A DNA stretch of 13,851 nucleotides from Nevskiales bacterium (GCA_022616655.1 JAKEEJ010000065.1:1-13851), one strand, 5' to 3'. Numbered from the stretch's first letter, positions 1-12,896 are shown. Program-made: numbers and translations. Notes: a model not told the origin generated them from the letters alone.

Positions 1-11
1 GACGGCTTACG

Positions 12-40
12 CCGGATTCCTCGCTTTGCTCGGAATGACA
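12..40. repeat. Fragment of a common intergenic repeat (CCGGATTCC...GGAATGACA type)
   Basis: The stretch holds ATTCCTCGCTTTGCTCGGAA followed by TGACA, an imperfect palindrome. From memory this word family recurs between genes in many bacterial genomes and yields spurious peptides containing VIPSKARNP, which the minus strand encodes here. It lies 21 bases beyond the mnmE stop codon, where such repeats commonly sit. A small hairpin CGGC-TTAC-GCCG at 3-14 adjoins it. The element may continue beyond the window edge, so its full size is unknown. Confidence 0.55.
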
Positions 41-61
41 AGGTAATTTTGAAATGCACTT

Positions 62-1417
62 TTACTTTCCGATGCAGAACGTGGAGAAAATGCGGCCCAG
101 CAGATCGTCGTTGGTGAATGCCCCGGTGATTTCGGACAGCGCCTGCTGCGCCAGACGCAGCTCTTCCGCCGCCAGTTCCGGCATGGCGCCTTCCCGGAGA
201 CGTACGTCCGCATCGCGGACGTACGTCAGCGCGCGTTGCAAGGCCTCGACGTGACGGGTGCGCGCGGAGAACAGGCCCTCGCCAACATCGGCGAGCCCTG
301 CAAGGCGCAGAATCTCGCTTTTCAACAGATCAAGTCCGGCGCCGCTTTTCGCGGCGAGGCGCAGGACGATGCGCCGGTCATCTTCGGCGCGGGCCGGCGG
401 CTTGTGCGACAGGTCGCACTTGTTGCGCACGATCACGGTTTCGACACCCGTGGGCAGACGCTTGAGCAGCGCCTCGTCGGCGTCCGTAATGCCTTCGCGG
501 TCGTCCACCAGAAACAGCACCAGCTCGGCGTGGTCGAGCGCCGCCCAGGCACGGCGGATGCCTTCCTTTTCCACCGGATCGGTGCTGTGGCGCAGCCCGG
601 CGGTGTCCACCACGGTGAGCGGCAGACCGTCGAGCTGGAGGTTCTCCCGCAATACATCGCGCGTGGTGCCGGGAATGTCGGTCACGATGGCGGCCTCGGT
701 ACCGGCCAGCGCATTGAGCAGCGTGGATTTTCCGACGTTGGGTTGACCGGCCAGCGCGACGGTCAGGCCTTCGCGCAGACGCCGGCCCTGATGGGCTTCG
801 CGGATCAACTCGTTCAGCGATTGCTGAAGGGCGTCCAGGCGGCTGCGCGCGGCACCGTCCGAGAGCCCGTCCACATCTTCGTCGGAAAAATCCAGCGCGC
901 CTTCGATAAAGGTCCGGAGCGCGATCAATTCTTCAACGCGTGCGGTCACGCGGCGCGAGAATTCCCCCTGCAGCGAGCGGCGGGCCGCGCGGGCGGCCTG
1001 CTCGGTGGACGCGGCGATGAGATCGGCGACGGCTTCCGCCTGGGTCAGGTCCAGACGATGGTTCAGAAACGCCCGCTCCGAAAACTCGCCGGGACGCGCC
1101 ACGCGCGCCCCCAGTGCGCAGGCCGAGCGCAGCAGCCGGTCCAGTACCACCGGACTGCCATGGCCCTGCAATTCCACCACGTCTTCACCGGTGTAGGAGT
1201 GTGGCGCGGGAAAAAACAGGCACAGCCCTTCGTCGAGCGATTCGCCCGCGGCGTTGCGAAGCACGCGCAGCGCGGCCTGACGGGGCCCGGGCACGGCCCC
1301 GGCCATGCGTTCGGCAATGGCCACGGCCTTCGGCCCCGACAGCCGCAGAATCCCCACCGCGCCGCGACCCGGTGCGGTCGCTACCGCGACGATGGTGTCA
1401 TTTACGCTTGCATCCAT
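62..1417 (-). CDS. mnmE: tRNA uridine-5-carboxymethylaminomethyl modification GTPase MnmE (TrmE)
   Basis: With MnmG this GTPase installs the cmnm5 group on wobble uridine U34 of certain tRNAs, using methylene-tetrahydrofolate, in the cytoplasm. The 451-residue protein matches the usual length of about 454. The N-terminal folate-binding domain begins DTIVAVATAPGRGAVGILR. The inserted G domain has the P-loop GQPNVGKST at 224-232, the GTTRD switch, DTAGL and NKCD. The C-terminus is the diagnostic FCIGK, whose Cys448 corresponds to the cysteine essential for modification in E. coli. I chose the ATG at 1417 because MDASVNDTI aligns with family N-termini. An in-frame ATG at 1438 lies inside the upstream inverted repeat and would add seven unconserved residues. 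No clear Shine-Dalgarno precedes either. It is the last gene of the rpmH-rnpA-yidD-yidC-mnmE cluster, 96 bases after yidC. Confidence 0.97.
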   Translation of the reverse strand: MDASVNDTIVAVATAPGRGAVGILRLSGPKAVAIAERMAGAVPGPRQAALRVLRNAAGESLDEGLCLFFPAPHSYTGEDVVELQGHGSPVVLDRLLRSACALGARVARPGEFSERAFLNHRLDLTQAEAVADLIAASTEQAARAARRSLQGEFSRRVTARVEELIALRTFIEGALDFSDEDVDGLSDGAARSRLDALQQSLNELIREAHQGRRLREGLTVALAGQPNVGKSTLLNALAGTEAAIVTDIPGTTRDVLRENLQLDGLPLTVVDTAGLRHSTDPVEKEGIRRAWAALDHAELVLFLVDDREGITDADEALLKRLPTGVETVIVRNKCDLSHKPPARAEDDRRIVLRLAAKSGAGLDLLKSEILRLAGLADVGEGLFSARTRHVEALQRALTYVRDADVRLREGAMPELAAEELRLAQQALSEITGAFTNDDLLGRIFSTFCIGK

Positions 1418-1427
1418 GGCCGCGAGT

Positions 1428-1517
1428 CTAGCCCGCATTTCTCACAGAGGCGCCGGAGCATCCCCTGCCTCTCGCCGACGGCCATCGCTCGATCCCCTTA
1501 TGAGAAATGCGGGCTAG
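1428..1517. repeat. 90-bp inverted-repeat element between yidC and mnmE
   Basis: Perfect 17-bp arms CTAGCCCGCATTTCTCA (1428-1444) and its reverse complement (1501-1517) flank a 56-base interior. The interior has its own small hairpin, AGAGGC (1446-1451) with GCCTCT (1467-1472), and an imperfect one around CGACGGCCATCG. The right arm contains the yidC stop codon (CTA at 1514-1516, read as TAG). The left arm ends 10 bases before the mnmE ATG. The layout resembles a small non-autonomous palindromic element such as a REP-type or MITE-like repeat. It encodes no protein. In the transcript it could fold into a long hairpin and change mnmE expression relative to yidC; that is inference. Confidence 0.75.
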
Positions 1518-3199
1518 CGGTGATGCAGCCCTTCCCGCTCCAGCTTGCGGGTGATGTACCACTGCTGGGCGATGCCGATCAGGTTGCTCACCAGCCAGTA
1601 CAACACGAGGCCCACCGGGAAGAATGCAAAAAATACGGTCAGCATCGCCGGCATGAGGCTCATGATGCGTTGCTGCATCGGGTCCATGACCACCGAGCCG
1701 GAGAGTTTCTGCTGTACCCACATGCTGAGACCGAACAACACCGGCAGTACATAGTACGGATCCGGCGCGGAGAGATCGCGAAGCCAGAAGACAAAGTCAG
1801 CCTGTCGCAGCTCCACGCTTTCCAGCAACACCCAGTAGAGCGCGATGAACACGGGGAACTGGATCAGCAGCGGCCAACAACCCGCGAGCGGGTTGAACTT
1901 CTCCTTCTTGTAGAGCTCCATCATCGCCTGCTGCAGGCGCTGACGGTCGTCGCCGTAACGCTCTTTGAGCTCCTGGAGGCGCGGCGCGTATTTCTTCATC
2001 TTGGCCATCGAGCGGTACTGCGCTTCCGACAGCTTGAAGAGCGCGAGCTTGACGGCCAGGGTTAGCAGAATGATGGCGGCGCCCCAGTTTGTCGTGAGAC
2101 GGTAAAACCAGTCCAGCAGCCAGAACAGCGGCTCGGACAGCGGCGTGAGGATGCCGTAGTCCACCGTCAGTTCCAGGCCCGGGGCAATGTCGGCCAGCGA
2201 CCGCTGCAGCTTGGGACCGATGTACAGCGGCGTGCTGAATGTTTTCTCAGACTGCGCCGGCACTTCCTGGGTGGCGCCGAGGTACTGGGCCAGATAGCCG
2301 AGGCTCGCGCTGGGCTTGCCGACATAGGTGGCCGCCTCGCCCGCCGGCGGGATCACGGCAGCCAGAAAATAATGCTGCAGAAACGCCAGCCAGCCGCCGG
2401 TCTGTTTGCGTTCGACGGGCTCCTCCGCCAGATCATCGAATGCGATCTTACGGAAACGGTAGCGCTCGCCACCGTTCTTTTGCTCGTAGAAACCAAGCCC
2501 CTGGAACGACTTTACAAAGGGGGGCTCCTCGCCGGCCGCGAACGGGGTGCGCCACAGTTGCACGTAGGGGCCGGTTGTGACCGGGCTGTTGCTTCTATTC
2601 CTGAGCGTATGGGTCAATTCGATTTTGTAACTGCCGCGCTCGAAGCGATAGGTTTTTACCACCGTCTGGCCCCGGGCGTTGCTGTACTCGAGCGAAACTT
2701 CGACCCGGCTGGCCCCTTCGGCCAGTGTGTATTGGGCGGCGGCGGTACGGTAGAGGTCCTTGTGCGACACCACCGGCTGTTTTGCGCCGGCGAGCCCGGA
2801 CTGGATCACGAACCAGCGTTCAGGCGTGTCGTCCAGCAATGCTACGTTCAGCTCCGGCTGTTTTTTGGCATAGGGATAACCCTTGAGCTCCACGCGGCGC
2901 AGGTCGCCTCCCTCGGTAGAAAGCTCCGCGATCAACAGATCGGTTTCGACCCGGATGCGCTGTCCGCTGCCCGTCTTGATTTCCGGAACGGCCTGGAGGG
3001 CGGGCGTGGTGTCCGCAGCGACCGTGGGCACCTCATTTTCGGCGGAAGGCGGTGCCATGGCATCGACCGGCGCAGGCGTCCCCGCCGCGGCGGCGGGAGC
3101 AGTGTGCCCGTAGTCTTTCTGCCAGGCCTGGTACAACAAAAACAAAATCACGCCGAGCGCGGCCAGCAGCGCGAAACGGCGGCTTTCGATGGTGGTCAT
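1514..3199 (-). CDS. yidC: Membrane protein insertase YidC
   Basis: YidC inserts and folds inner-membrane proteins, alone or with SecYEG. The 561-residue protein has the gammaproteobacterial layout: an N-terminal membrane anchor (about residues 9-26, [18 protein letters not shown]), a large periplasmic domain, then the conserved five-helix core from about residue 365. The core includes [68 protein letters not shown] and [11 protein letters not shown]. Lys384 occupies the place of E. coli Arg366 in the hydrophilic groove; as I recall this substitution is common in related bacteria and keeps the charge. The start ATG overlaps the yidD stop (ATGA) and is preceded by GGGGAG. The C-terminus stops at GLHHR, lacking the lysine-rich tail of E. 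coli, and the TAG stop belongs to the adjacent repeat. Confidence 0.97.
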   Translation of the reverse strand: MTTIESRRFALLAALGVILFLLYQAWQKDYGHTAPAAAAGTPAPVDAMAPPSAENEVPTVAADTTPALQAVPEIKTGSGQRIRVETDLLIAELSTEGGDLRRVELKGYPYAKKQPELNVALLDDTPERWFVIQSGLAGAKQPVVSHKDLYRTAAAQYTLAEGASRVEVSLEYSNARGQTVVKTYRFERGSYKIELTHTLRNRSNSPVTTGPYVQLWRTPFAAGEEPPFVKSFQGLGFYEQKNGGERYRFRKIAFDDLAEEPVERKQTGGWLAFLQHYFLAAVIPPAGEAATYVGKPSASLGYLAQYLGATQEVPAQSEKTFSTPLYIGPKLQRSLADIAPGLELTVDYGILTPLSEPLFWLLDWFYRLTTNWGAAIILLTLAVKLALFKLSEAQYRSMAKMKKYAPRLQELKERYGDDRQRLQQAMMELYKKEKFNPLAGCWPLLIQFPVFIALYWVLLESVELRQADFVFWLRDLSAPDPYYVLPVLFGLSMWVQQKLSGSVVMDPMQQRIMSLMPAMLTVFFAFFPVGLVLYWLVSNLIGIAQQWYITRKLEREGLHHR

Positions 3200-3417
3200 G
3201 ATGGCTCCCCGGGCACGGGATCCATGCCGCCCTCATTGAGCGGGTGGCAACGGCACAGACGCCGGGCCGCCATCCAGGTGCCGCGCCACGGACCGTGGCG
3301 TTCCAGGGCCTGGGCGGCGTACGCTGAACAACTGGGATAGAAGCGGCAACGCGGTCCCAGCAGCGGGCTGATGAGCCACTGATAAAGACGGATCAAGCCA
3401 ATCAGGACGTGGCGCAT
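3196..3417 (-). CDS. yidD: Membrane protein insertion efficiency factor YidD
   Basis: YidD is a small inner-membrane-associated protein that helps YidC-dependent insertion. The 73-residue form (from ATG at 3417) contains the family hallmarks: [14 protein letters not shown], an amphipathic helix, then the cysteine-rich [25 protein letters not shown] and DPVP. The ATG lies 5 bases after the rnpA stop. A TTG at 3450 would give an 84-residue protein overlapping rnpA by 28 bases; E. coli YidD is 85 residues with a similar non-conserved lead, so this start is possible. The gene ends within the yidC start codon (ATGA overlap), which suggests translational coupling of the factor with the insertase it assists. 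Confidence 0.92.
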   Translation of the reverse strand: MRHVLIGLIRLYQWLISPLLGPRCRFYPSCSAYAAQALERHGPWRGTWMAARRLCRCHPLNEGGMDPVPGEPS

Positions 3418-3422
3418 GCGCT

Positions 3423-3767
3423 TCAGTTCTGGACTTCCAGGCGCTTCCAAAAACGTTCCAGCGTCGCGCGCAGCTCCGACACCCGGGCTTTGCCGGCACC
3501 GGCGCGCGCGAAGATCACGATGTCGGCCGCCGGCAGGCGGTCACGGTTCAGGCGAAAACTCTCGCGGGTGTGGCGCTTGATGCGATTGCGAGCCACCGCC
3601 GTCGGCACGGTTCGTGCCGCGATGGCAAAACCCAAACGGGGCTGTTTCATGACGTTCGGCCGGACGATGACGGTCAGCAGCGATTCGTGCAGGCGCCGGC
3701 CTTCGGCCAGCACCGCCTTGAACTCGCCGGGTTTGCGCATGCGCATGCATTGAGAAACCCCCGGCAA
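3423..3767 (-). CDS. rnpA: Ribonuclease P protein component
   Basis: RnpA is the basic protein subunit that binds the RNase P RNA and pre-tRNA leader during 5' maturation of tRNAs. The 114-residue protein has the typical start region [21 protein letters not shown], and the RNA-binding RNR signature [14 protein letters not shown] at 59-72, followed by DIVIFARAG. The likely start is TTG at 3767. It is preceded by AGGAA overlapping the rpmH stop codon with about 8-9 bases of spacing, and gives an N-terminus of usual length. ATG codons at residues 8 and 10 are possible but would remove most of the lead before the conserved region and have poorer ribosome sites. It sits 12 bases after rpmH and 5 bases before yidD. 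Confidence 0.95.
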   Translation of the reverse strand: MPGVSQCMRMRKPGEFKAVLAEGRRLHESLLTVIVRPNVMKQPRLGFAIAARTVPTAVARNRIKRHTRESFRLNRDRLPAADIVIFARAGAGKARVSELRATLERFWKRLEVQN

Positions 3768-3779
3768 CTGATTTTCTTC

Positions 3780-3914
3780 CTAGGGGATCAGCCTTGCGCG
3801 GCCTTTGCGGCGGCGGCGTGCCAGTACCCGCCGGCCGCCGGCCGTCTTCATGCGCGCGCGAAACCCGTGGGTGCGCTTGCGGCGAAGCTTCTTGGGCTGG
3901 TAGGTGCGTTTCAT
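3780..3914 (-). CDS. rpmH: 50S ribosomal protein L34
   Basis: L34 is a small, very basic protein of the large ribosomal subunit. The 44-codon frame reads [20 protein letters not shown] and continues with [24 protein letters not shown]. It is unmistakable L34, with the invariant KRT.QP, RTHGFR.RM and GR.VL..RR.KGR segments. E. coli L34 has 46 residues, so this one is two shorter at the C-terminus. It is the first gene of the minus-strand cluster, 12 bases ahead of rnpA and divergent from dnaA. A good promoter lies 27-55 bases upstream; the start codon itself has no strong Shine-Dalgarno. Confidence 0.97.
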   Translation of the reverse strand: MKRTYQPKKLRRKRTHGFRARMKTAGGRRVLARRRRKGRARLIP

Positions 3915-3930
3915 GGCGGGGTCTATTTAA

Positions 3931-3957
3931 GCGGCGGCGGATTGTAGCCGCCGCCGC
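3931..3957. repeat. GC-rich palindrome around the rpmH -10
   Basis: The arms GCGGCGGCGG (3931-3940) and CCGCCGCCGC (3948-3957) are perfect complements around the loop ATTGTAG. The loop is the -10 of the rpmH promoter on the minus strand. Transcripts beginning near 3934 would contain only part of one arm, so an RNA hairpin is unlikely. A protein-binding dyad, or a simple GGC-repeat coincidence, is more plausible. Confidence 0.6.
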
Positions 3958-3969
3958 CGGCTGCAGCAA
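3941..3969 (-). promoter_or_regulatory. Predicted sigma70-type promoter of rpmH
   Basis: On the minus strand the -35 TTGCTG (3969-3964) and the -10 TACAAT (3946-3941) are separated by exactly 17 bases, so transcription should begin near 3934, about 20 bases before the rpmH ATG. The -10 is a five-of-six match. It sits exactly in the 7-base loop of the GC-rich palindrome at 3931-3957. Confidence 0.6.
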
Positions 3970-3979
3970 CACGTTCACC

Positions 3980-3988
3980 TGTGGATAA
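3980..3988 (-). promoter_or_regulatory. Perfect DnaA box (TTATCCACA) upstream of dnaA
   Basis: TGTGGATAA on the plus strand is the reverse complement of the consensus high-affinity DnaA box TTATCCACA. It lies 79 bases before the dnaA start and between the divergent rpmH and dnaA promoters. In related bacteria a box here takes part in dnaA autorepression and sometimes in origin function. A weaker two-mismatch copy (AAATCCACA, 4047-4055) overlaps the dnaA ribosome site. Confidence 0.75.
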
Positions 3989-4002
3989 CTGTGCTGCCGG
4001 GG

Positions 4003-4008
4003 TATAGA
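4003..4008 (+). promoter_or_regulatory. Possible -10 of the dnaA promoter
   Basis: TATAGA in GGGTATAGACT is the best -10-like hexamer between the DnaA box and the dnaA start. No good -35 lies 16-18 bases upstream; that position falls on the DnaA box, which would fit repression by bound DnaA. The support is weak. Confidence 0.25.
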
Positions 4009-4066
4009 CTGCGTCCCTTTCAAGCGTTTCAGCCACCTTCAGTCTCAAATCCACAGGAGCCCGGCC

Positions 4067-5386
4067 TTGGTCGAGCTTTGGCACAAGTGTCTCCGGCGTC
4101 TGGAAAGCGAGCTCTCCAGCTCCGACCTCAGCACGTACCTGCGTCCCCTGCAGCCGCAACCCGCCAATGGCCGGCTGCTCTTGCTGGCCCCCAACCGCGT
4201 GGTGCTCAACCGGGTACGCGACGATTTTCTGCCGATGATCCGCAAGGGCCTGTCGGCACTGACCGGCAACGACGCCCTTCATGTGGACGTCTCCATGATC
4301 ACGCCCGGAAAAGCTCCGGTACCGGCCGTTAACGGCGCACCGGAAGTGGAAGACGTCGTCCCGCGGTCCGGCGGCAAACTGGATCCCAAGTACACGTTTG
4401 AAACGTTCATCGAGGGAAAGTCCAACGCACAAGCCCGTGCCTACGCACTGCGCGTGGCCGGCTCGCCTGGCGGCGAGTTCAATCCCCTGCTGATCTACGG
4501 CGAGTCGGGGCTTGGCAAAACCCACTTGATGCACGCCATCGGCAACCGCATTCGCGAGAAAGGCCCGAACACCCGCGTTTTGTACGTCGGGTCGGAGCGC
4601 TTCGTCCGCGATCTGCTCTCGGCCATCCAGCGCGGTAAAACCGAAGACTTCAAAAACCACTATCGGCAGGTGGACGCACTGCTGATTGACGACATTCACT
4701 TCTTCGTGGGTAAGCCTGCGTCCCAGGAAGAGTTCTTCCACACCTTCAACGATCTACTGGACGGCCGCCAGCAAATGGTCCTGACCTGCGACCGCTATCC
4801 GGCCGAGCTGGACGGCCTCGACAAGCGTCTCAAGTCACGTTTTGCGTGGGGACTGTCGGTGCCCGTGGAGCCGCCCGAACTGGAAACCCGTGTGGCGATT
4901 CTGCTCAGCAAAGCGTCGCGCAACAAAACCAAGCTTCCGGAAGAGGTTGCTTTTTTCGTCGCACAGCGCATCCGTTCCAACATCCGCGAGCTGGAGGGCG
5001 CCCTGCACCGCCTGTCCGCCTCGGCACAGATCACCGGTCGGCCGATTACCGTGGATTTTGCGCGAGAAACGCTCAAGGACATGCTGGCCTCCTACGAACG
5101 GCTGATCACCATTGACAACATCAAGCGCCAGACCAGCACGTACTACAACATCCGGGTCACTGATTTGTCTTCCCCGCGCCGCACACGTTCCCTGGCCCGT
5201 CCGCGACAGGTGGCCATGTGTCTGGCCAAAGAGCTGACCCAGCACAGTTTGCCGGAGATCGGGCACGCGTTTGGAAAAGATCACACCACGGTGTTGCACG
5301 CCTGCCGAAAGGTCGCGGAACTCCGCCGAGAAGACGCCCGCACCCGCGAAGATTATGAAAATCTTCTGCGCCTGCTGAGCTACTAG
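4067..5386 (+). CDS. dnaA: Chromosomal replication initiator DnaA
   Basis: DnaA-ATP binds origin boxes and opens the duplex to start replication. The 439-residue protein has domain I (LWHKCLRRLESELSSSDLSTYLRPLQ), a short linker, and the AAA+ domain beginning about KYTFETFIEGKSNAQARA. The Walker A is GESGLGKTH at 145-153 and the Walker B is LLIDDIH with Asp208-Asp209. The DNA-binding domain carries RSLARPRQVAMCLAKELT and the signature DHTTVLHACRK at 405-415. Only FGK precedes DHTT, where E. coli and many relatives have FGGR, so one residue is missing from that loop. The start is TTG at 4067, with AGGAG at 4055-4059 spaced 7 bases; no ATG or GTG fits the conserved N-terminus. At 439 residues it is shorter than E. 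coli's 467, mostly in the variable linker. Confidence 0.98.
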   Translation: MVELWHKCLRRLESELSSSDLSTYLRPLQPQPANGRLLLLAPNRVVLNRVRDDFLPMIRKGLSALTGNDALHVDVSMITPGKAPVPAVNGAPEVEDVVPRSGGKLDPKYTFETFIEGKSNAQARAYALRVAGSPGGEFNPLLIYGESGLGKTHLMHAIGNRIREKGPNTRVLYVGSERFVRDLLSAIQRGKTEDFKNHYRQVDALLIDDIHFFVGKPASQEEFFHTFNDLLDGRQQMVLTCDRYPAELDGLDKRLKSRFAWGLSVPVEPPELETRVAILLSKASRNKTKLPEEVAFFVAQRIRSNIRELEGALHRLSASAQITGRPITVDFARETLKDMLASYERLITIDNIKRQTSTYYNIRVTDLSSPRRTRSLARPRQVAMCLAKELTQHSLPEIGHAFGKDHTTVLHACRKVAELRREDARTREDYENLLRLLSY

Positions 5387-5640
5387 GCGATCGTGTTAAC
5401 AAAGCCCTGAATAACGGTGTGAGTAAATCATGGATTTAAAGAGACCGGATTCCTCCATCCCCAACGGGCCACAATTTGCACACAGGGCTCAGTGGCGGTT
5501 ATGGAGGCATTCCAAACAGCGAAAAAACAACCCAACCGGTTGAATTTCCATTGATACTTCGATTTCTTCCCGTTTAAACTCGGTCACAGCTACTGTCACA
5601 ACAGTCTTCTAATCTAAAGATAAAGAAAATTGGTGAAGAT
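5387..5640. other. Candidate oriC region between dnaA and dnaN
   Basis: The 254-base spacer has no gene and is much more AT-rich than its surroundings, especially 5521-5640, which could be the unwinding element. Degenerate DnaA boxes are TGTGAGTAA (5418-5426, minus-strand box, one mismatch), CCTGAATAA (5406-5414, two mismatches) and ATTTGCACA (5474-5482, one mismatch). Gene polarity diverges around dnaA, and two parS sites lie about 2 kb away. In Pseudomonas and relatives the origin is placed in this spacer or in the rpmH-dnaA spacer. No perfect box occurs here, so the precise limits are uncertain. Confidence 0.6.
5551..5578 (+). promoter_or_regulatory. Possible dnaN promoter
   Basis: TTGATA (5551-5556, five of six to the -35 consensus) and TTTAAA (5573-5578, four of six to the -10) are 16 bases apart, about 62 bases ahead of dnaN. 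A small palindrome ACTGT-CACA-ACAGT (5592-5605) follows and would be in the leader. The AT-richness of the region makes chance matches likely. Confidence 0.35.
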
Positions 5641-6741
5641 ATGAAAATTCAAGTGGGTCGCAATGAACTGCTGTCGGTAATTCAGTCCGTCATCGGGGTC
5701 GTAGAGCGTCGACAAACTCTGCCGGTTTTATCCTGCCTCCTTTTGGACGCCAGGAAGGACGAATTAGTACTGACCGGCACCGATCTGGAACTGGAGTTGG
5801 TCAGCCGGGCCGTCATCAAATGCCAGACGGCGGGGAAAGCCGCGGTCCCTGCGCGAAAGCTTTTTGATATCTGCCGTGGGCTTCCGGAAGGTTCGGACCT
5901 TGCGCTGGAAACCTCGGGCGATAAATTGACGCTTCGCTCCGGAAAGAGCCGCTTTACGTTAGCGACCCTGCGCGCGGAGGAATTTCCATCCCTCGGCACA
6001 GTGACTTCGGACCGCGTGATCAAGCTGCCCAAGAAAGAGCTCCGAACGCTGATCGAGCGCACCCAGTTTGCGATGGCAAACCAGGACGTGCGCTATTACC
6101 TGAATGGCATGCTGTTGCACGTGGCGGCCAATCGCCTGCGCGCCGTGGCTACGGATGGACACCGGCTGGCCATGAGCGAGGCGGCCAGGGACAGCAAACT
6201 CAAGGACGAGGTGCAGGTCATCCTGCCGCGCAAGGCGGTGCTGGAGTTGATGCGCCTGCTGGATCCCACCGACGATGTGGTTGAGATCCGTTTCGGCGAC
6301 AGCCAGTTTCAGGCCGACCTCGACGTTATCCGCCTGACGTCAAAATTGATTGACGGGAGGTTTCCGGATTACGAGCGTGTGATTCCGGAATCCGGCGACA
6401 AGAAATTGCGGGCGAACCGTGAGCAGGTACGGCAGGCGTTGGCCAGAACCGCCATCCTGTCCAATGAGAAATTCCGTGGGATTCGTCTGCAGCTGGGCGA
6501 TAACAAGCTGCGTCTGTCCACGCACAATCCCGAACACGAGGAGGCGGAGGAAGAACTGGACGTTAACTACAGCGGCGCTCCTCTGGAGATAGGATTCAAC
6601 GTCAACTATCTGCTCGATGCTTTGGGCGCGATGCAGTCCGACGAATTCCAGATGGAACTGAAAAGCTCCGATGCCAGCGGCCTGCTGCAGGAACAGGATG
6701 GAGGAAACAGCAAGTACGTCGTGATGCCGATGCGCTTGTAA
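5641..6741 (+). CDS. dnaN: DNA polymerase III beta subunit (sliding clamp)
   Basis: The clamp dimer encircles DNA and tethers Pol III and other enzymes. The 366-residue length equals that of the E. coli protein. It begins MKIQVGRNELLSVIQSVIGV, with three clamp domains of roughly 120 residues each. Recognisable blocks are RRQTLPVLSCLLLDA, LTGTDLELELV, KLFDICRGLP, FPSL, ATDGHRLAMSE, LPRKAVLELMRLL and IDGRFPDYERVIP. The conserved C-terminus VVMPMRL lies next to the hydrophobic groove that binds clamp partners. The ATG follows GGTGA with short spacing. It lies downstream of the candidate origin and 73 bases before recF, in the dnaA-dnaN-recF-gyrB order; no terminator is visible in the 73-base gap. 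Confidence 0.98.
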   Translation: MKIQVGRNELLSVIQSVIGVVERRQTLPVLSCLLLDARKDELVLTGTDLELELVSRAVIKCQTAGKAAVPARKLFDICRGLPEGSDLALETSGDKLTLRSGKSRFTLATLRAEEFPSLGTVTSDRVIKLPKKELRTLIERTQFAMANQDVRYYLNGMLLHVAANRLRAVATDGHRLAMSEAARDSKLKDEVQVILPRKAVLELMRLLDPTDDVVEIRFGDSQFQADLDVIRLTSKLIDGRFPDYERVIPESGDKKLRANREQVRQALARTAILSNEKFRGIRLQLGDNKLRLSTHNPEHEEAEEELDVNYSGAPLEIGFNVNYLLDALGAMQSDEFQMELKSSDASGLLQEQDGGNSKYVVMPMRL

Positions 6742-6814
6742 GCATCCCCTGCCGCGCGCAGCCACTCGTCCCGTACCTGCGACTCCGGCGAAGAGCGCAA
6801 CGGCTTGAGGTTTG

Positions 6815-12212
<5,398 letters not shown>

Positions 12213-12222
12213 GGATTCGACC

Positions 12223-12259
12223 GGCGTTTGGACCCACGATCATATCGGAAGCAAACGCC
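12223..12259. repeat. Inverted repeat in the peptidase/glycosylase divergent spacer
   Basis: GGCGTTTG (12223-12230) and CAAACGCC (12252-12259) are perfect 8-bp arms separated by 21 bases. They lie 10 bases upstream of the peptidase start, so the repeat could be a leader hairpin or an operator for the minus-strand gene. TATGAT on the minus strand inside the loop is a possible -10. Confidence 0.35.
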
Positions 12260-12317
12260 AGCGGATCTTCGGTGGATTCTGACAAGACACGCGCGTGCAG
12301 TGATAGCCTTTTGTCCG

Positions 12318-12842
12318 ATGTCACGGATATCAAGCTTCCCCCCACTGATTGCGCGCGAAGCGCGCCTGTTGATCTTGGGCTCGATGCCGAGCGCGGCTTC
12401 TTTGCGCGCGCGACAATACTACGCGCATCCTCAAAATGCATTCTGGTGGATCATGGGCGAGCTGTTCGGTGCGGGGCCGGAACTGCCTTACGCACGCCGC
12501 ACGATCCGGCTTGCGCGACACGGAATTGCCGTGTGGGACGTGCTCAAATGCTGCGAGCGTCCCGGCAGTCTCGACACAGACATCCGGACAGCGTCGGAAG
12601 TGCCAAACGATATCCCCGGCCTGCTCGTACGACAGCCGCAGATCCAGGCGGTATTCCTGAACGGCAGCAAGGCGGCCGACGCATTCCGCCGGCACGTGCA
12701 GACGCGCGTGTATTCCGTGCAGCCGGACCTGGTGATTGTTCGGCTGCCTTCCACGAGTCCTGCCAATGCCCGCTGCTCGCGGGTGCAGAAGCTGCGCGCC
12801 TGGAGTCGCCTGCTGGATACCGTCCGCAGGTCGGATAAATAG
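12318..12842 (+). CDS. DNA-deoxyinosine (hypoxanthine) glycosylase, UDG superfamily family 6
   Basis: Enzymes of this family excise hypoxanthine, and in some cases uracil, from deaminated DNA to start base excision repair. From ATG at 12318 the protein has 174 residues, normal for the family. It opens with SFPPLIAREARLLILGSMPS, whose GSMPS (21-25) is motif 1. AHPQNAFWWI follows, where Asn40 matches the asparagine reported as catalytic in the Methanosarcina enzyme (Asn39, from memory). GIAVWDVLKCCERPGSLD comes next, and motif 2 is LPSTSPAN at 143-150. A longer upstream open frame exists but is antisense to the peptidase gene and lacks conservation. The ribosome site is weak. The gene diverges from the peptidase with 105 bases between starts. 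No neighbour suggests an operon. Confidence 0.88.
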   Translation: MSRISSFPPLIAREARLLILGSMPSAASLRARQYYAHPQNAFWWIMGELFGAGPELPYARRTIRLARHGIAVWDVLKCCERPGSLDTDIRTASEVPNDIPGLLVRQPQIQAVFLNGSKAADAFRRHVQTRVYSVQPDLVIVRLPSTSPANARCSRVQKLRAWSRLLDTVRRSDK

Positions 12843-12896
12843 CATCACCGAGCGGTTGATACCCACAAATATTGTAATCAAGTCACTGAATATAAA

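Noticed and set aside
236..2065. 609-codon plus-strand open frame across mnmE and yidC
   Set aside because: It is antisense to two unmistakable genes and crosses their junction; the length is a by-product of GC-rich codon use, and the translation has no recognisable domain.
2372..3340. 322-codon plus-strand open frame over yidC and yidD
   Set aside because: Antisense shadow of conserved genes; no family resemblance.
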